Origin: Orientallactaga sibirica
Lineage: Eukaryota > Chordata > Mammalia > Rodentia > Dipodidae
DNA: 64,000 nt
Direction: 5' to 3'
NCBI GenBank assembly: GCA_036365145.1
Contig: JAEOAD010002712.1
Location: forward strand, 2,313,001 to 2,377,000
The notes under the pieces: generated by a model
Told to the model about the DNA's origin: nothing
What the model saw: the letters and a program-made list of their open reading frames with translations, nothing else
Databases searched by the model: none
In this document: positions 33,617 to 45,214 of the stretch, piece after piece
Numbering within the stretch: position 1 is the stretch's first letter
Layout: each line of letters opens with the position of its first letter
Program-made: the position numbers and the translations under genes

Positions 33617-34224
33617 ATTGCCAGTTTCTGTAGTACTTTTTACCATAAAGGGATGTTAGAATTTGTCAAATGCCTTTTCTACATCTATTGAGATGATCAT
33701 GTGATTTTTTTTGTCCTTCAGTCCATTTATATAGTGCATTACATTTATCAATTAGTGAGTGTGGAACCATCCCTGCATCTCTGGGATAAAGCCTACTTGT
33801 TCAGGTTGAATGGTCTTTTTGATATATTCTTGTATTCTGTTTGCCAATATTTTGTTGAGAATTTTTGTCTATGTTCATGAGGGAGATTGGTCTGTAACTT
33901 TCTTTTTTGTTCTGTTTTTGTCTAACTTTGGTGTCGGAGTGATGCTGGCTTCATTGAAAGAGTTTGGTAGAATTCCTTGCTTTTCTATTTTACAGAATAG
34001 TTTGAGAAACATTGGTGTTAGTTCCTCCATGAAGGTCTGGTAAAATTCACCAGTGAATTCATTTTAGTTGGGAGGTTTTTTATGTCTGCTTGGGTCTCTG
34101 TACTTGTTAATTTTGGTAGGTCATATAAATCAAAGAAATCATCCATTTCTATATATGTTCTTGAAGTATGTCCTTGTGATTTTCTGGATTTCTTTGGTAT
34201 GCGTAGTAATGGTGCCTTTTTCTT

Positions 34225-34435
34225 TTTTAATATTTATTTATTTATTTTGAGAGAGAGAAAGAGAGACAGATATATATAGAGAGAGAATGGGCACATCAGG
34301 GCCTCTTACCACTGCAAATAAATTTCAGACACATGCACCACTTTGTGCACCTGACTTTCAGTAAATCCTGGGGAATTGAACCTACGCTGACAAATAAGTA
34401 AGCACCTTTAGCCACTGAACAATCACTCCAGCCCT
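34225..34435 (-). mobile_element. B2-like SINE, reverse
   Basis: Somewhat diverged copy ending in aatcactccagccc. Confidence 0.83.
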
Positions 34436-34439
34436 AACC

Positions 34440-35400
34440 TAAATTTTAAAAATCATCCTAGTCACCTTTCCATATAAATTATATCATGTTTCCAAATCTG
34501 CATCATTTCCCTTATGCGATAATATTTTGAAAACCTTAAACTGACTTTTTTATAGTTCCCTAGTTAAACCTGCTCCCTCCTGATCCTGCGCTTGCTGAGA
34601 CAGTCCGGGCCTTGCCTATGGCAAAGGGTTGGAAGGGGAGGAGTCTCGGGCGCATCTTGAGAGCCATACTGTGTTTCTAGAAAAGGGCTTTTCCAAGTTC
34701 CTCTAGCCTCATTCATTACTCAGGCCTGAGTGACTGTCTTAGCACAGTGTCAGAAAGAAGGGGAGTGTGGAATCTTTGTCCCCTCTGCTTCTGCTGAGTC
34801 AAGGGATGATGACAAGGGTGAGTGGAGGTGGTGGACCCAGAGGCTGACCACTCCTCTCTGGGCAGTGGTGAATGGACCAGAGAGGCTCTGGGAGGACACA
34901 GCCCCCAAAAACGCATGCTAGGCCTGTCCCTGAATGGTGAAGCCCATGCTGAGCTGGTGTGGTGTGTGAGCTGGTCAGGGGAAGGGTGCCCTCTGGCCCT
35001 TGGGACCTGCCTTGCTCTGATGTGTCACAGAGGCATTTGGGGAATCTTCATAGACACCTGCAGGATTGCAGGAGGAGCCAAGTGATGTGACCGACAGTTT
35101 TTTCGAGGACCCAAAAGAGAGAGACAGTACTTCCCTGTATGTGCCAGTCTGGACACTAAAGGGATGTTGCAGGCATCCTTGGAGGTGGGCAGTGCCACCG
35201 AGGCCAAGTGCTTGGCGAAGGCCATGAGCCTGGACCAAACCCAGCAGACCAGCCACAGGCTCTGTGGTCAGAGAGGAGGTGGATGGGGACGTCACCATGA
35301 AGAGCACAGGGACCTGCACACGTGTCTCCAGCGCTCCTGCCCCTCCCCCAACATGCCATTTTGGTGAGGAGCCAGAGAGCTGACAAACAATGGTTTCCTA
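34440..35400. other. Unique, GC-rich intergenic DNA
   Basis: Repeat-free and richer in GC than its surroundings between 34,560 and 35,370. Overlapping ORFs of 60-114 codons occur on both strands, none with a recognised domain. The reading at 35,164-35,367 (MLQASLEVGSATEAKCLAKA...) was considered and not matched to any family. Confidence 0.45.
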
Positions 35401-35419
35401 CTACCCACCAGAGGAATCA

Positions 35420-35470
35420 TTTTTTGTTTGTTTGTTTGTTTGTTTGTTTGTTTGTTTGTTTGTTTGTTTT
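35420..35470 (+). repeat. (TTTG)n microsatellite, tail of a B1
   Basis: About 12 TTTG units directly before a reverse B1 body. Confidence 0.94.
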
Positions 35471-35607
35471 TTAAGGTAGGGTCTCACTCTAGTCCATGCT
35501 GACCTGGAATTCACTATGCAGTCTCAGGGTGGCCTTGAACTCACAGTGATCCTCCTACTACTGCCTCCCAAGGGCTGGGATTAAAGGTGTGTGCCACCAC
35601 ACCTGGC
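35471..35607 (-). mobile_element. B1, reverse, with target duplication
   Basis: agaggaatcatttttt lies before the TTTG tract (35,411) and after the B1 (35,609). Confidence 0.92.
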
Positions 35608-35619
35608 CAGAGGAATCAT

Positions 35620-35885
35620 TTTTTAAAATTTTATTTGAGAGAGCTAGAGAGAAAGAGAGAGCAAGGAAGAGGCAGAGAGAGAGAAAGGGAGAGAATGGGC
35701 ACGACTGCAGCCTCTCAGCCACTGTGAACGAACTCCAGATGCATGCGTCCCCTTGTGGGCAAGTGCAGCATTGCGCCCTTGCATCACTTTTTGTGTCTGG
35801 CTAAAGGTGGGACCTGGAGATTGGAACGGGGGTTCTTAGGCTTGGCAGGCAGGTGCCTTAACTGACAAGCCATCTCTCCAGCCCT
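35620..35885 (-). mobile_element. B2-like SINE, long form, reverse
   Basis: gaggaatcattttt repeated on both sides (35,610 and 35,887). The CTCF-like site is degraded (CCACAAGGGGACGC on the minus strand). Confidence 0.9.
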
Positions 35886-35889
35886 GGAG

Positions 35890-36411
35890 GAATCATTTTT
35901 GACGGGGGTAGGGGCACCATTTCTCCCAGATGGCTAACCACCTGCCACCTTTGAGTAGTACCTCCCAGTTGTAGTAGTACCCTACCCTGTGAGAAGCTAC
36001 ATTTTTACCTGATAAAATCCATGGTCCAACGGGGTCTGTTCCTATTCTGATCTGTTCATATGCTCATCCTATACTGCTTAAAATTTTATAGCACCAGGAT
36101 ATGTTTATTTTCTAGTAAGACCACCTTTCTCTACTTGTTGCTATTATTTTTCCATGAAGTTTTGATCACTTTTACTTATTTATTTTCTCCAAGAACATCA
36201 ACATTGGCTTCCTTGATATGAAAAAAACAATCTATTGGTAATTTTTGGGATCTGCTCAGCATCCTGCAGTCTGCAGTGCTCAGCTGGGACTGATGCACAG
36301 TTTCTTGGTCTGCTCAGGTTGCTGGTGGTCACTCACATGGCTGCCCTCATTGGGTGCTGCAGGCTGGACTCTGGGCACCCTTGGGTGGAATGTTTCTCTC
36401 CTGTTCCCTGC
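35890..36411. other. Unique intergenic DNA
   Basis: No repeat or coding signal recognised. Confidence 0.45.
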
Positions 36412-37050
36412 TGTATTAGTTACTTTTCTTATTAAGTGTCAAAGGACTTGAGAAGTAACTTAGGAAGGAAGGAAGGAAGGAAGGAAGGAAGGAAGGAAGG
36501 AAGGAAGGAAGGAAGGAAGGAAGGAGAAGGAAGGGAGGGGGAGGGAGGGAGGGAGGGAGGAGGGGAGGAAGGAAGGGAAGGAAGGAAGGAAGGAGGAAGG
36601 AAGGAGGAAGGAAGGAAGGAAGGAGGAAGGAAGGAAGGAAGAAGGAAGGAAGGAAGGAAGGAAGGAAGGAAGGAAGGAAGGGAGGAAGGAAGGAAGGAAG
36701 GAAGGAAGGAAGGAAGGAAGGAGGGAAGGAAGGAGGAAAGGAAGGAGGGAAGGAAGGGTGGGTTTATTTTGGTTCACAGCTTGAGGAGATACAGCCATTG
36801 GTGACAAGGAAGGCATGGCGGCAGGAATGTGAGATGGCTGGTCACGGGGCGTCTGCAGTCAGGAGGTAGAGATAATGAATGCAGATGCTCCACAGGCTTT
36901 CCTGTGCTTTTCCCCCTTCTGCCCACTCCAGGCACCCAGCCAGCATTTGGGGTAGTTCTTCCCCTCAGGCGAACCTCTCTGGAAGCACCCTGAGAGACAC
37001 AGGCAGAGGTGATTCCAAATGCAGTCAACGTGACAGAATGAACCAGCACA
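36412..37050 (-). mobile_element. MaLR-like solo LTR, antisense, containing a GGAA array
   Basis: Outer bases are TG...CA. Read on the minus strand: TGTGCTGGTTCATTCTGTCA, later tgccgccatgccttcc and ccaaaataaaccc (poly(A) signal at 36,763-36,768), then the array and a closing ...agtaactaataca. Landmark order matches rodent MaLR LTRs. No clear target duplication. Confidence 0.72.
36463..36758 (+). repeat. (GGAA)n array, ~295 bp
   Basis: GGAA repeats with GGGA and GGA variants. It lies just past the LTR poly(A) signal, at a place where MaLR LTRs carry a short cttcc-rich stretch from which it probably grew. Confidence 0.97.
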
Positions 37051-37255
37051 TCCATAGCCTGAGGCCTCTCCCCTTCCAAGTGGCAGAAACTGCCAGGCCC
37101 TCCCATATAAAGCCTGGAATTGCACATTCCTCCTGTATTATATTAACTAAAGCAGATCACAGACCTGCCTAGATTGGGGAGGGATCTACAGAAGGACATG
37201 AACTTAGAAGGATGGTTCATAGTGGTCACCAAATACATGTTCCACCACTACCCTT
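37051..37255. other. Unique DNA before the sense L1
   Basis: Nothing recognised. Ends with the left target-site copy of the next L1. Confidence 0.4.
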
Positions 37256-37272
37256 AAAAATTACTGTTGCTG

Positions 37273-39563
37273 AGGATGAAAATAGATCCTTATCCCTCTC
37301 CATGCACAAGAATCAAGTCCAAATGGATCAAAGACCTTAATATCAGACCTGAAACTCTGAAACTGTTAGAGGAAAAAGTAGGGAAAACCCTCCAACATAT
37401 TGGTCTTGGCAAAGACTTTTTGAATATAACCCCAATCGCTCAGGAAATAAAACCACAGATTAACCACTGGGACCTCATGAAATTACAAAGCTTTTGTACA
37501 GCTAAGAACACTGTGAATAGAGGAAAGAGACATCCTACAGAATGGGAGAAAATCTTTGCCAGCTATACATCTGACAGAGGGTTAATATCTAGGATATACA
37601 AAGAACTCAAAAATTTAAATAAGAAATCAAACAACCCAATTAAAAAATGGGCTATGGAACTAAATAGAGAGTTCTCAGAAGAAGAAATACAGATGGCATA
37701 TAAACATCTAAAAAATGTTCTACATCCCTAGTCATCAGGGAAATGCAGATTAAAACTACCTTGAGATTCCATCTCACTCCTGTCAGATTAGCTACCATCA
37801 TGAAAACAAATGACTATAAATGCTGGCGAAATGCAGAAAAAGAGGAGCCCTTCTACACTGTTGGTGGGAATGCAATCTGGTCCAGCCATTGTGGAAATCA
37901 GTGTGGAGGTTCCTGAGACATCTAGAAATAGATTTACCATATGATCCAGCTACACCACTCCTAGGCATATATCCTAAGGACTCGTCTCACTGCCTTAGAG
38001 ATACTTGCTCGATCATGTGTATTGCCGCTCTATTCACAATAGTTAGGAAATGGAACCAGCCTTGATGTCCCTCAACTGATGAGTGGATAATGAAGATGTG
38101 GCACATTTACACAATGGAGTTCTACTCAGCAGTAAAGAAAAATGAAGTTATGAAATTTGCTAGAAAATGGATGGATCTGGAAAGGATTATACTTAATGAG
38201 GTAACCCAGGCCCAGAAAGCCAAACGTCACATGTTCTCTCTCATATGTGGATCCTAACTACAAATGACTGGACTTCTATGTGAGTAAAAATAAAACTCAT
38301 ATAAAAGGAATAGAAAAGGAGGAAGGGGGGACTTAATAGGATGGTATTGTATATATGTAAGTAGAAGAACAGATTGATGGGGGTGAAAAGGCCTAAGTGA
38401 GGTCAGGGGAAGAGATTGAGGTGGAGGGAGGGCTAATCAAAATCTAAGAGGATATAAATAAGTCATATGGAAACCTACTTCTCTGGACAATGGAACACTC
38501 AGAAGCCATAGATTGTTACTAGAAAATTTTCAGTGCCAGGGATGGGATACCTTCCAGTGAGTTGTTGGCCAGAGAGGTCACAGATACCCCCAAAACATTA
38601 TAGTCCATTGCCGAGGCCCTTGGTTTCCCACCAGGAATAGATGGTAAGACCCTATTGCTGAAGACTCCACATACTTGGGTGGCAAGGTCACTGAGAAATC
38701 CTGCTGGAGCTGAGCTGAAAGCCTCCTCCAGGTGAACCAGCTGACAGAAAGTTGGAAAAAGCTATGCTGCATGCAGTTCCATGGGAGACAGAAAACACCA
38801 GTGAAGGTACTCAACAGTGAACACTGCAAGCTTTAAATTTGTCCAGCCAGGCCAAATGAGCCAATGGGTGCTATAGTGGCATTTCTGTTATGGGGGAAAC
38901 CAACTGCTCTCTAATTAGACTGGAGGCCCACTCTATGGGAGGAAATACATCCCTGATACTGAAAACCTATGAAAGGGGAAGTCATGAGCCCTAGGGGTGT
39001 AACGTCTGCTGGTGTCTGGCTAAATGTATATACTATGTTCACCAACCTGCCCAGTAAGCACTTCTCTTAATGTCCACACCCATATATTAATGCTTCTCTC
39101 ACTTATGTTTAGAGAAGCTTCTCTTTTCAGATGGTGGTGACCTTGGGATGACTCAGAGGCACCATGGTGCTGAGAAGAAGGGATAGAGGAGTGCTAAGCA
39201 CTGAAACATCTCAAACACACCTTCCAAGGTTCAGGGTCCATTGCGGAAGAGGGGGCAGAAAGAATGTAAGAGCCAAAGGAAGAGTAGGACTCCTTACAAC
39301 GTGCTCCTCCAGACACAAAATGGCCTGGATATCCATGACCTCACAGTGCCTGACACTACCTACACAAGACCATCATAATAGGAGGAAAAGATGATGACAT
39401 CAAACTGAAAAGAGAGACTGATTGAGAGGGGGAGGGGATATGATGGAGAGTGAAGTTTCAAAGGGGAAAGTGGGGAAAGGGAGGGAAGTACCATGGGATA
39501 TTGTCTACAATTAACGAAGTTGTCAATAAAAATAACTAAATTTATTTTTAAAAAGCATGGCAA
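37273..39563 (+). mobile_element. L1 (copy D), sense, 5' truncated, with target duplication
   Basis: Begins in the last part of ORF2: [20 protein letters not shown] and NHWDLMKLQSFCTAKNTVNR, then after frameshifts the zinc-knuckle-like stretch [20 protein letters not shown] and the C-terminus to about 38,256. A 1.3 kb 3' UTR follows, with AATAAA at 39,525-39,530. A 17-base target repeat, aaaaattactgttgctg, lies at 37,256-37,272 and with one mismatch at 39,564-39,580. The reverse transcriptase domain is missing. Confidence 0.95.
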
Positions 39564-39577
39564 AAAAATTAGTGTTG

Positions 39578-39870
39578 CTGGGTGTGGTAGCACACTCCTT
39601 TAATCCCAGCATTCAGGAGGCAGAGGTAGGAGGATTGCTGTGAGTTCAAGGCCACCCTGAGACTCCATAGTAAATTCCAGGTCAGTCTGGGTTAGAGCGA
39701 GACTCTACCTCAAACAGCAACAACAACAACAAAAATTGGTGTGGTGCTACATGGCTTTAATACCTCTACTAGGGGAGTTTGAGACTAGCCTGGGCTACAT
39801 AGGGAGTCTAGGACTAATCTAGGCCCTATAGTAAGACCCTATCTCAAAATAACAAAACAAATAAAAAACC
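39578..39870 (+). mobile_element. Two sense B1 elements in tandem
   Basis: A B1 at 39,578-39,733 directly after L1 copy D, then an older B1 at about 39,738-39,870 (tggctttaatacctctacta, gcctgggctacataggg). Confidence 0.82.
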
Positions 39871-40530
39871 AAAAACTTTCACTGGAACTACATCCCCAGC
39901 ACTTGGCCCAGCGCTCTGTGGAGATGTTTTTGAATGAACACAAGTAGCACACATGAGTGGTGTTGCATGTTGAAGCAGCAGTTCTTTTGGAAACACGCAA
40001 GTTCAGGTGTGGAGGACAAAGTCACCCTCACTGCTGCATCCTGTGTGCCAGCAAGCTGGAGCCATTCCACTTCCACGAGAGCTGTCCCACTTCTCTGAGG
40101 GCACCGCCTATACGTGTTGCCTTTTTAGAGTCCATTGAAAACACACAATGAGCTAATAAGCAACTTGCAGAGTTTACATTCTGTGAGTGCGAGGGGAAGT
40201 CCTCTGACAGGGATGGTTGGTGTAGAGAGAGGCCTCGAGGTTTCCTGTAGGTTAGTGAGTGGAGGACTTCCTGGAAGAGGTGGTTTCAGGGTCCCCTTGA
40301 ATGATGAGAAACCACAAAGTTTCTCTGGGGGTGTTCTGGCAAGAGTGTGAGCTGAAAGTAAGTAAATAAATAATTCAGAGGTCCAAGAGCTAGAATAACA
40401 GGAGGTCGTAAATAACCTCTCTTTCCACAAAGAATTAGAACTGAAAGAACAGTCTGGACACTTCCTGCAAATGTTTGCTGAGACTTCAGATGCTTCTGGA
40501 AGGCTGAGCCTCTCCTGGATCTCAGAAGGG
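39871..40530. other. Unique intergenic DNA
   Basis: No repeat recognised. ORFs of 60-101 codons overlap on both strands without domains. Confidence 0.45.
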
Positions 40531-40535
40531 GATTC

Positions 40536-40706
40536 TTTTTTCTTTTCTTTTTTTTTTTTTTTTTGGTTTTTCAGTGTAAGGTCTCACTCTAGCCCAGGCT
40601 GACCTGGAATTCACTATGTAGTCTCAGGTGGCCTTGAATTCACAGCAATCCTCCTACCTCTGCCTCCCAAATTCTGGGATTAAAGGCATGCACCACCACG
40701 CCTGGC
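40536..40706 (-). mobile_element. B1, reverse, with target duplication
   Basis: ctcagaaggggattct at 40,521 and 40,707 flanks it. Confidence 0.93.
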
Positions 40707-40904
40707 CTCAGAAGGGGATTCTGTTGGCACTGTCCCTCCACTGCTAACCACACCTCTTAGCCTTGGTTTTCCAAGTACCTCTAGTAGGGTTGAGTTCGAA
40801 GCATAAACACGGCTTCATCCCTCAGGTTCCCAAGTAGCCGAAGCACCATCTCAGTGCCCCCACGTGTAAAAATTGCCTGGGGAGGGGGGAAATGAGGAAA
40901 TGGT

Positions 40905-41085
40905 CTAGAGACAGCTTAGTCGGTAAAACGCTTGCCTATTGTGCATGAACCCCGGGTTTGATTCCCCAGCACAGTGTAAATGAGGTGTAATCCCAGCACC
41001 CAGGAGGAGAAGGCAGGAAGATCAGAAGTTCAAAGTCATCCACTGCTACATAGTGAGTTCAAGTCCAGCCTGGGCTATAGGGAAC
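40905..41085 (+). mobile_element. B4-type (ID-B1 composite) SINE, sense
   Basis: tRNA-like head (cagcttagtcggtaaaacgc, gggtttgattccccagcac) continues into a B1-like body (gtaatcccagcacccagg, tagtgagttcaagtccagcc). Confidence 0.75.
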
Positions 41086-41102
41086 AATGAAAAGGAGAAA
41101 GG

Positions 41103-41372
41103 GGGCTGGAGAGATGGCTTAGTGATTAAGGTACCTGCTTGCAAAGCCTAAGAATGCCTGTTTGAATCTCCAGGTCCCATGTTTAGCCAGATGCAAAAGT
41201 GACTCAAGGGCGCAATATCGCACATGCACACAAGGGGGCGCACACATCTGGAGTTTGTTCACAGTGGCTGAAAGGCCCTGGCACGCCCATTCCCTCTCTG
41301 CCTCTTCCTCTCTGTCTGTTTCTCACTGCCTCTCTCTCTCTTTCTCTCTCTCTCTCAAATTAAAAAAAAAGG
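41103..41372 (+). mobile_element. B2-like SINE, long form, sense, with a CTCF-like motif
   Basis: Includes CACACAAGGGGGCGCA at 41,227-41,242. Flanked by aaaggagaaagg on both sides. Confidence 0.9.
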
Positions 41373-41462
41373 AGAAAGGAAAGAAGAGAGGAAGGAAGGG
41401 AGGGAGAGAGGAAGGGAAAGAAGGAAGAACAAAGAAAGGAAGGGAGGGAGAGGAAGAAGAGA
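41373..41462 (+). repeat. Purine-rich GGAA/GAAA low-complexity tract
   Basis: Grown from the A-tail of the preceding SINE. Confidence 0.8.
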
Positions 41463-41604
41463 AATGGCCATGTGAGGACCCTGAGCAAGGTCAGAGAAGC
41501 CCATAAGAAGCCAACACAGCTAGGTCACCCCAAGATATGGGCGCCAGCTCCCGACTTCCCAGAAGGTGAATGTCAAATAGCTGAGTAAACTAGTTATTAA
41601 AAAT

Positions 41605-42934
41605 CTGCCCACGGATATATATCTGAAAGAGGGCTAATATCTAGAAAATGCAAAGGACTCAAAAATTAAACATCAACAAAACACAACCAATCAAAAAACG
41701 GACCATGGAACTGAATAGAGTTCCCAGAAGAAGAAATACAAAATGCCCATAAATATTTTTAAAAGGCCTCAACATCTTTAGCCATCAGGGAAATGCAAAT
41801 TAAAACTATGAGATTCACTTTCACTCTAGTCGGAATGACAAATGACATCATTTGGTGAGGTTGTGGGAAAAAGGGAACTTTTTATAGTCACTATTGGTGG
41901 AAGTGCCAACTGGTGGAGCCATTATGGAACTCAGGGTGGAGGTCTCTCCAAAAGCTAAAATAGAAGTACCTTATGATCCAGCGATACCACTCCTGGGCAT
42001 ATACCTAAAGGACTGTAGTCATTACTGTATAGATACTTGCTCAGCCATGTTTATTGCCGCTCTAGTCACAATAGCTAGAAGAATCAGCCAAGCTGTCCAT
42101 GAACCAAAGAATAAATTATGAAGACGTGGTACATATACACAACGGAGTTTAATTCCACCGTAAAGAAAAATAGAATTAGGAAAACAGATGAAACTGGAAA
42201 TGATTATTCTGAGGGAATGACCCAGGCTCAGTAACACTGCATGTTCTCACTCATGTGAGGATTCTAGCTTTGGAGTTCTAGATTTGTGCATCTAAGTCAG
42301 AGTGAGTGTCTGTAGAGGCCAGGGAGCTAGAAAGGGGCCCTAAAGGAAGAGGGAAGAGGCTTTGTGAGGGGATAGCAGAACCCAGTTGATAGGAAAGCAG
42401 AGGTGGTAATAGTGGGAGGGAAAAGTTTAAGCAGGGATAGGAGTGAGGGGATGGAGGCAAAAGGGATGGGGGGAGGATGAACCAAAACTAAGGCTGTATG
42501 AGTAAGCTGCATGGAACCTGTTACTTGACAAGCCAATATAAAATCTAAAATTTTTAAAAATATTTTATTTTTTATTTATTTGAGAGAGAGAGAGAGAGAG
42601 GCAGATAGGGAGAGATGGGCATACCAAGGCCTCTAATAGCTGCAAACAAACTCCAGATACATGTACCACCTTGTGCATCTGGCTTTATGTGGGTCCTGGG
42701 GTATTGAACCTGGGTCCCTTGGCTTTTCAGGCAAGGGCCTTAACTGCTAAGCCATCTCTCCAGCCCTAAAATCTAAATTTTTAAAAAGTATTTGAACAAA
42801 AGTGCTCAGCATAGGTAGATAAAGCTGCTTTCAGAAGTCAAAGGTTATTCATCAAAACTTCCAGTGCCGGGGATGAGATCCCTCCCAATGACTTGTTGGT
42901 CACAGCCCCTAAAGGAATATAGGCTGTTGCTATT
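41605..42934 (+). mobile_element. L1 (copy E), sense, ORF2 end and first part of 3' UTR
   Basis: Older than copy D. Frameshifted ORF2 C-terminus (KIEVPYDPAIPLLGIYLKDC) to about 42,265, then 3' UTR that aligns in order with copy D (ccagtgccggggatgagatc at 42,861 versus 38,532). A B2-like SINE sits at 42,555-42,768. The element continues after 44,333. Confidence 0.88.
42555..42768 (-). mobile_element. B2-like SINE inside L1 copy E
   Basis: Flanked by aaaatctaaa(a)ttttt on both sides (about 42,540 and 42,768). Confidence 0.92.
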
Positions 42935-43004
42935 TGTGTCAGTCAGGGTTCTCGAGGGGAACAGAACTGGTAGAATGAATGTGTATTAAAAGAGGGATTG
43001 GGTC

Positions 43005-43375
43005 AGGCGTGGTGGCGCACGCCTTTAATCCCAGCACTCGGGAGGCAGAGGTAGGAGGATCGCTGTGAGTTTGAGGCCACCCTGAGACTATATCGTGAAT
43101 TCCATTCCAGGTCAGTCTAGACTAGAGTGAGACCCTACCTCGAAGAACCCCCCCCAAAAAAAAGGTGGGGGGGGTTGGGCTGGAGAGATGGCTTAGCAGT
43201 TAAGGCACTTGCAAGCAAAGCCAAAAGACCCAGGTTCAATACCGCAGTGCCCACATAAAGCCAGATGCGCAGGGTGGCACATACATCTGGAGTTCATTTG
43301 CAATGGCTTAGAGGCCCTGGTGCACCCATTATCTCTATATGTACCTCCCATCAAGTAAATAAATAAAATATGTTT
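43005..43375 (+). mobile_element. B1 followed by B2-like SINE, sense, nested in the solo LTR
   Basis: B1 at 43,005-43,165 and B2-like at 43,175-43,375, both near consensus. Confidence 0.9.
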
Positions 43376-43420
43376 TGAAGGGAGGATTTATTTGGATTAG
43401 CTTACAAGATACAAGCTGGG

Positions 43421-43540
43421 AGCTGGAGAGATGGCTCAGCATGTAAAGCACTTGCCTGCAGAACCCAATGACCAAAGTTTGGTTCGCCAGTACCATGGAA
43501 AGCTAGAGGCCCAAAGCGGCACAGGCATCTCCTGGAGTCT
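43421..43540 (+). mobile_element. Diverged, short B2-like SINE, sense
   Basis: ctggagagatggctcagcat then gtttggttcgccag and a truncated middle; the tail is absent. The repeat ttacaagatac appears before it (43,403) and after it (43,543). Confidence 0.75.
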
Positions 43541-43727
43541 GTTTACAAGATACCGGCTGGGCTATCCAGCAATAGCTGTCTACAGGCTGGACAGCCAGAG
43601 AACCCAGGAGCTGCTCAGGCCACGAGGCTGGGTGCAGACTGGGTTCCCACATTTTCAGGGGCTAGCTAAATGGTGGACACATGCATGAGTGGGTAGCAAG
43701 GAGAGCCAACCAAAAAGGACACATCAG

Positions 43728-44121
43728 AGCCGGGCATGGTGGTGGGCTGCAGAGATGGCTTAAAGGTTACGGCGGGTGCCTGCAAAGCCAAAGGTTCGAT
43801 TCCCCAGGACCCATGTAAGCCAGATTCACAAGGGGCACATGTGTCTGGAGTTTGTTTGCAGTGGCTAGAGGTCCTGGCATGCCCATTCTCTCTGTCTGTC
43901 TCTCTTCTCTTTCTCTTTCTCTCTGCTTGCAAATAAATAAAGTTTAAAAAAATAAAAATTAAAAAAGCCTGGCGTGGTGGCGCACACCTTTAATCCCAGC
44001 ACTGGGGGTGGGGGCAGTGGTAGGAGGATCACTATGAGTTTAAGGCCACCCTGAGACTGCATAGTGAATTCCAGGTCAGCCTGGACTAGAGCAAGACCCT
44101 ACCTCAAACAACAACAACATA
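43728..44121 (+). mobile_element. B1 stub, B2-like SINE and B1, sense
   Basis: A 16-base B1 start (gccgggcatggtggtg), a B2-like copy at 43,743-43,962, and a B1 at about 43,968-44,120. It looks like a B2-like insertion into a B1 promoter region followed by another B1. Confidence 0.8.
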
Positions 44122-44764
44122 TCCAAAATAAGTGCACACCAGAAAGCAGCACCGACAGGTGGATAAAAGGTGCCGGGTTCTCTCCGAGCTTGTTTCTATA
44201 CATCTCCCACCTCAGCTGTCCAGGACTTTCTTGCTCAGTTGGTCCTTCCTGGAAACGCCCTCACAGACTCACCCAATCTCTCACGTGAACCCTAATCTAA
44301 TCAAGCTGACACAGAACTTAACCGTCGTCACATCATTGCTCTTGGTTGCCCACCAAAGCTGCAGATACCACACTCTCTGGTTGAATAGGGCACACAGAAA
44401 TCAAACCGGAACTGAACGAGTACTTTGCTTTGTGCTGGAAGGTGCTAGGCAAGATGCTGGGGGAGAAACATCATCAACGTCCTACGCAGGTGTGGGTTCT
44501 GTGTAATCTACCATTGACCTGCCAGTCAAGATGTGTCCACTGATGCAATAGTGACATTACTGCTGTGGGTACAACCAACCACTTTCTGATTTTATTGGAG
44601 AATTTCTCCACAGGAGGGAATTCATTCATGTCTGGTTTTGTAAACCTGGTCACAAGCCTGTAGGCAGGGACAAAGGCCCTAGAGGGAAACCTGCTGCTGT
44701 AGCCATGATCAAGGGACAGGATTCAGCAGTTGCTGTCTAAATATTTATATTTGTTCCCATAGAG

Positions 44765-44970
44765 TCTTTTTTTCATTTTCATTTTATTTATTTATTTTAG
44801 AGAGAGAGGGGAGAGAGAATGGGTGTGCAGGGCCTCTAGCCACTGCAAATGAACTCCAGTTGCATGTGCTATCATGTGCATCTGGCTTACCTGGGTCCCG
44901 GGGAATCGAACCTGGGTCCTTTAGCTTTGTAGGCAAGTGCCTTAACCGCTAAGCTGTCTCTCCAGCCCTG
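44765..44970 (-). mobile_element. B2-like SINE, reverse, with target duplication
   Basis: gttcccatagagtct at 44,754 and gttcccatagactc at 44,970 flank it. Confidence 0.93.
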
Positions 44971-45214
44971 TTCCCATAGACTCATGTTACTCTCAGCTTC
45001 CATCACCCAAGTTTCTTTCTGCAGTAGACAGAGGTGAATGAGAATGTACCAGGGAGGAGGGCCATGGAACACTGTCTTCTGGATGCAATGTGGCCGTCAC
45101 ACATGTCACATGAGTTCATAGCAGCCATGGTTTTCTGTGCAAGACTGAGCCTGCCTGAAGTTAACAGGAAGTGCTTATGACCAGAATGCACTATGTACGT
45201 GTGTGAAAACAAGA

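Larger units (their letters stand above)
32745..34215 (-). mobile_element. L1 (copy C), antisense ORF2 fragment
   Basis: Begins with ctgatttctgtgtgttta, a point already present in copy B at 30,522, so it overlaps copy B by about 340 bases of L1. Interrupted by two B2-like SINEs. Ends at another SINE at about 34,220. Confidence 0.88.
42935..44332 (-). mobile_element. Solo LTR (MaLR-like) inserted in L1 copy E and filled with SINEs
   Basis: LTR pieces read across nested SINEs. The + strand starts TGTGTCAGTCAGGGTTCTCG and ends CCGTCGTCACA; on the minus strand this gives a TG...CA LTR with a typical end (gttctgttcccctcgagaac, ctgactgacaca). LTR pieces are at 42,935-43,003, 43,376-43,420, 43,541-43,728 and 44,122-44,332. 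The L1 3' UTR order resumes after it, so it landed inside the L1. The exact family is not assigned. Confidence 0.65.

Noticed and set aside
36436..36816. Gly/Lys/Glu-rich and Pro/Ser/Phe-rich ORFs
   Set aside because: Translations of the GGAA array on each strand.
37267..37731. 154-codon sense ORF as a host gene
   Set aside because: It is the C-terminal part of L1 ORF2 ([20 protein letters not shown] and related motifs) in a truncated, frameshifted L1.
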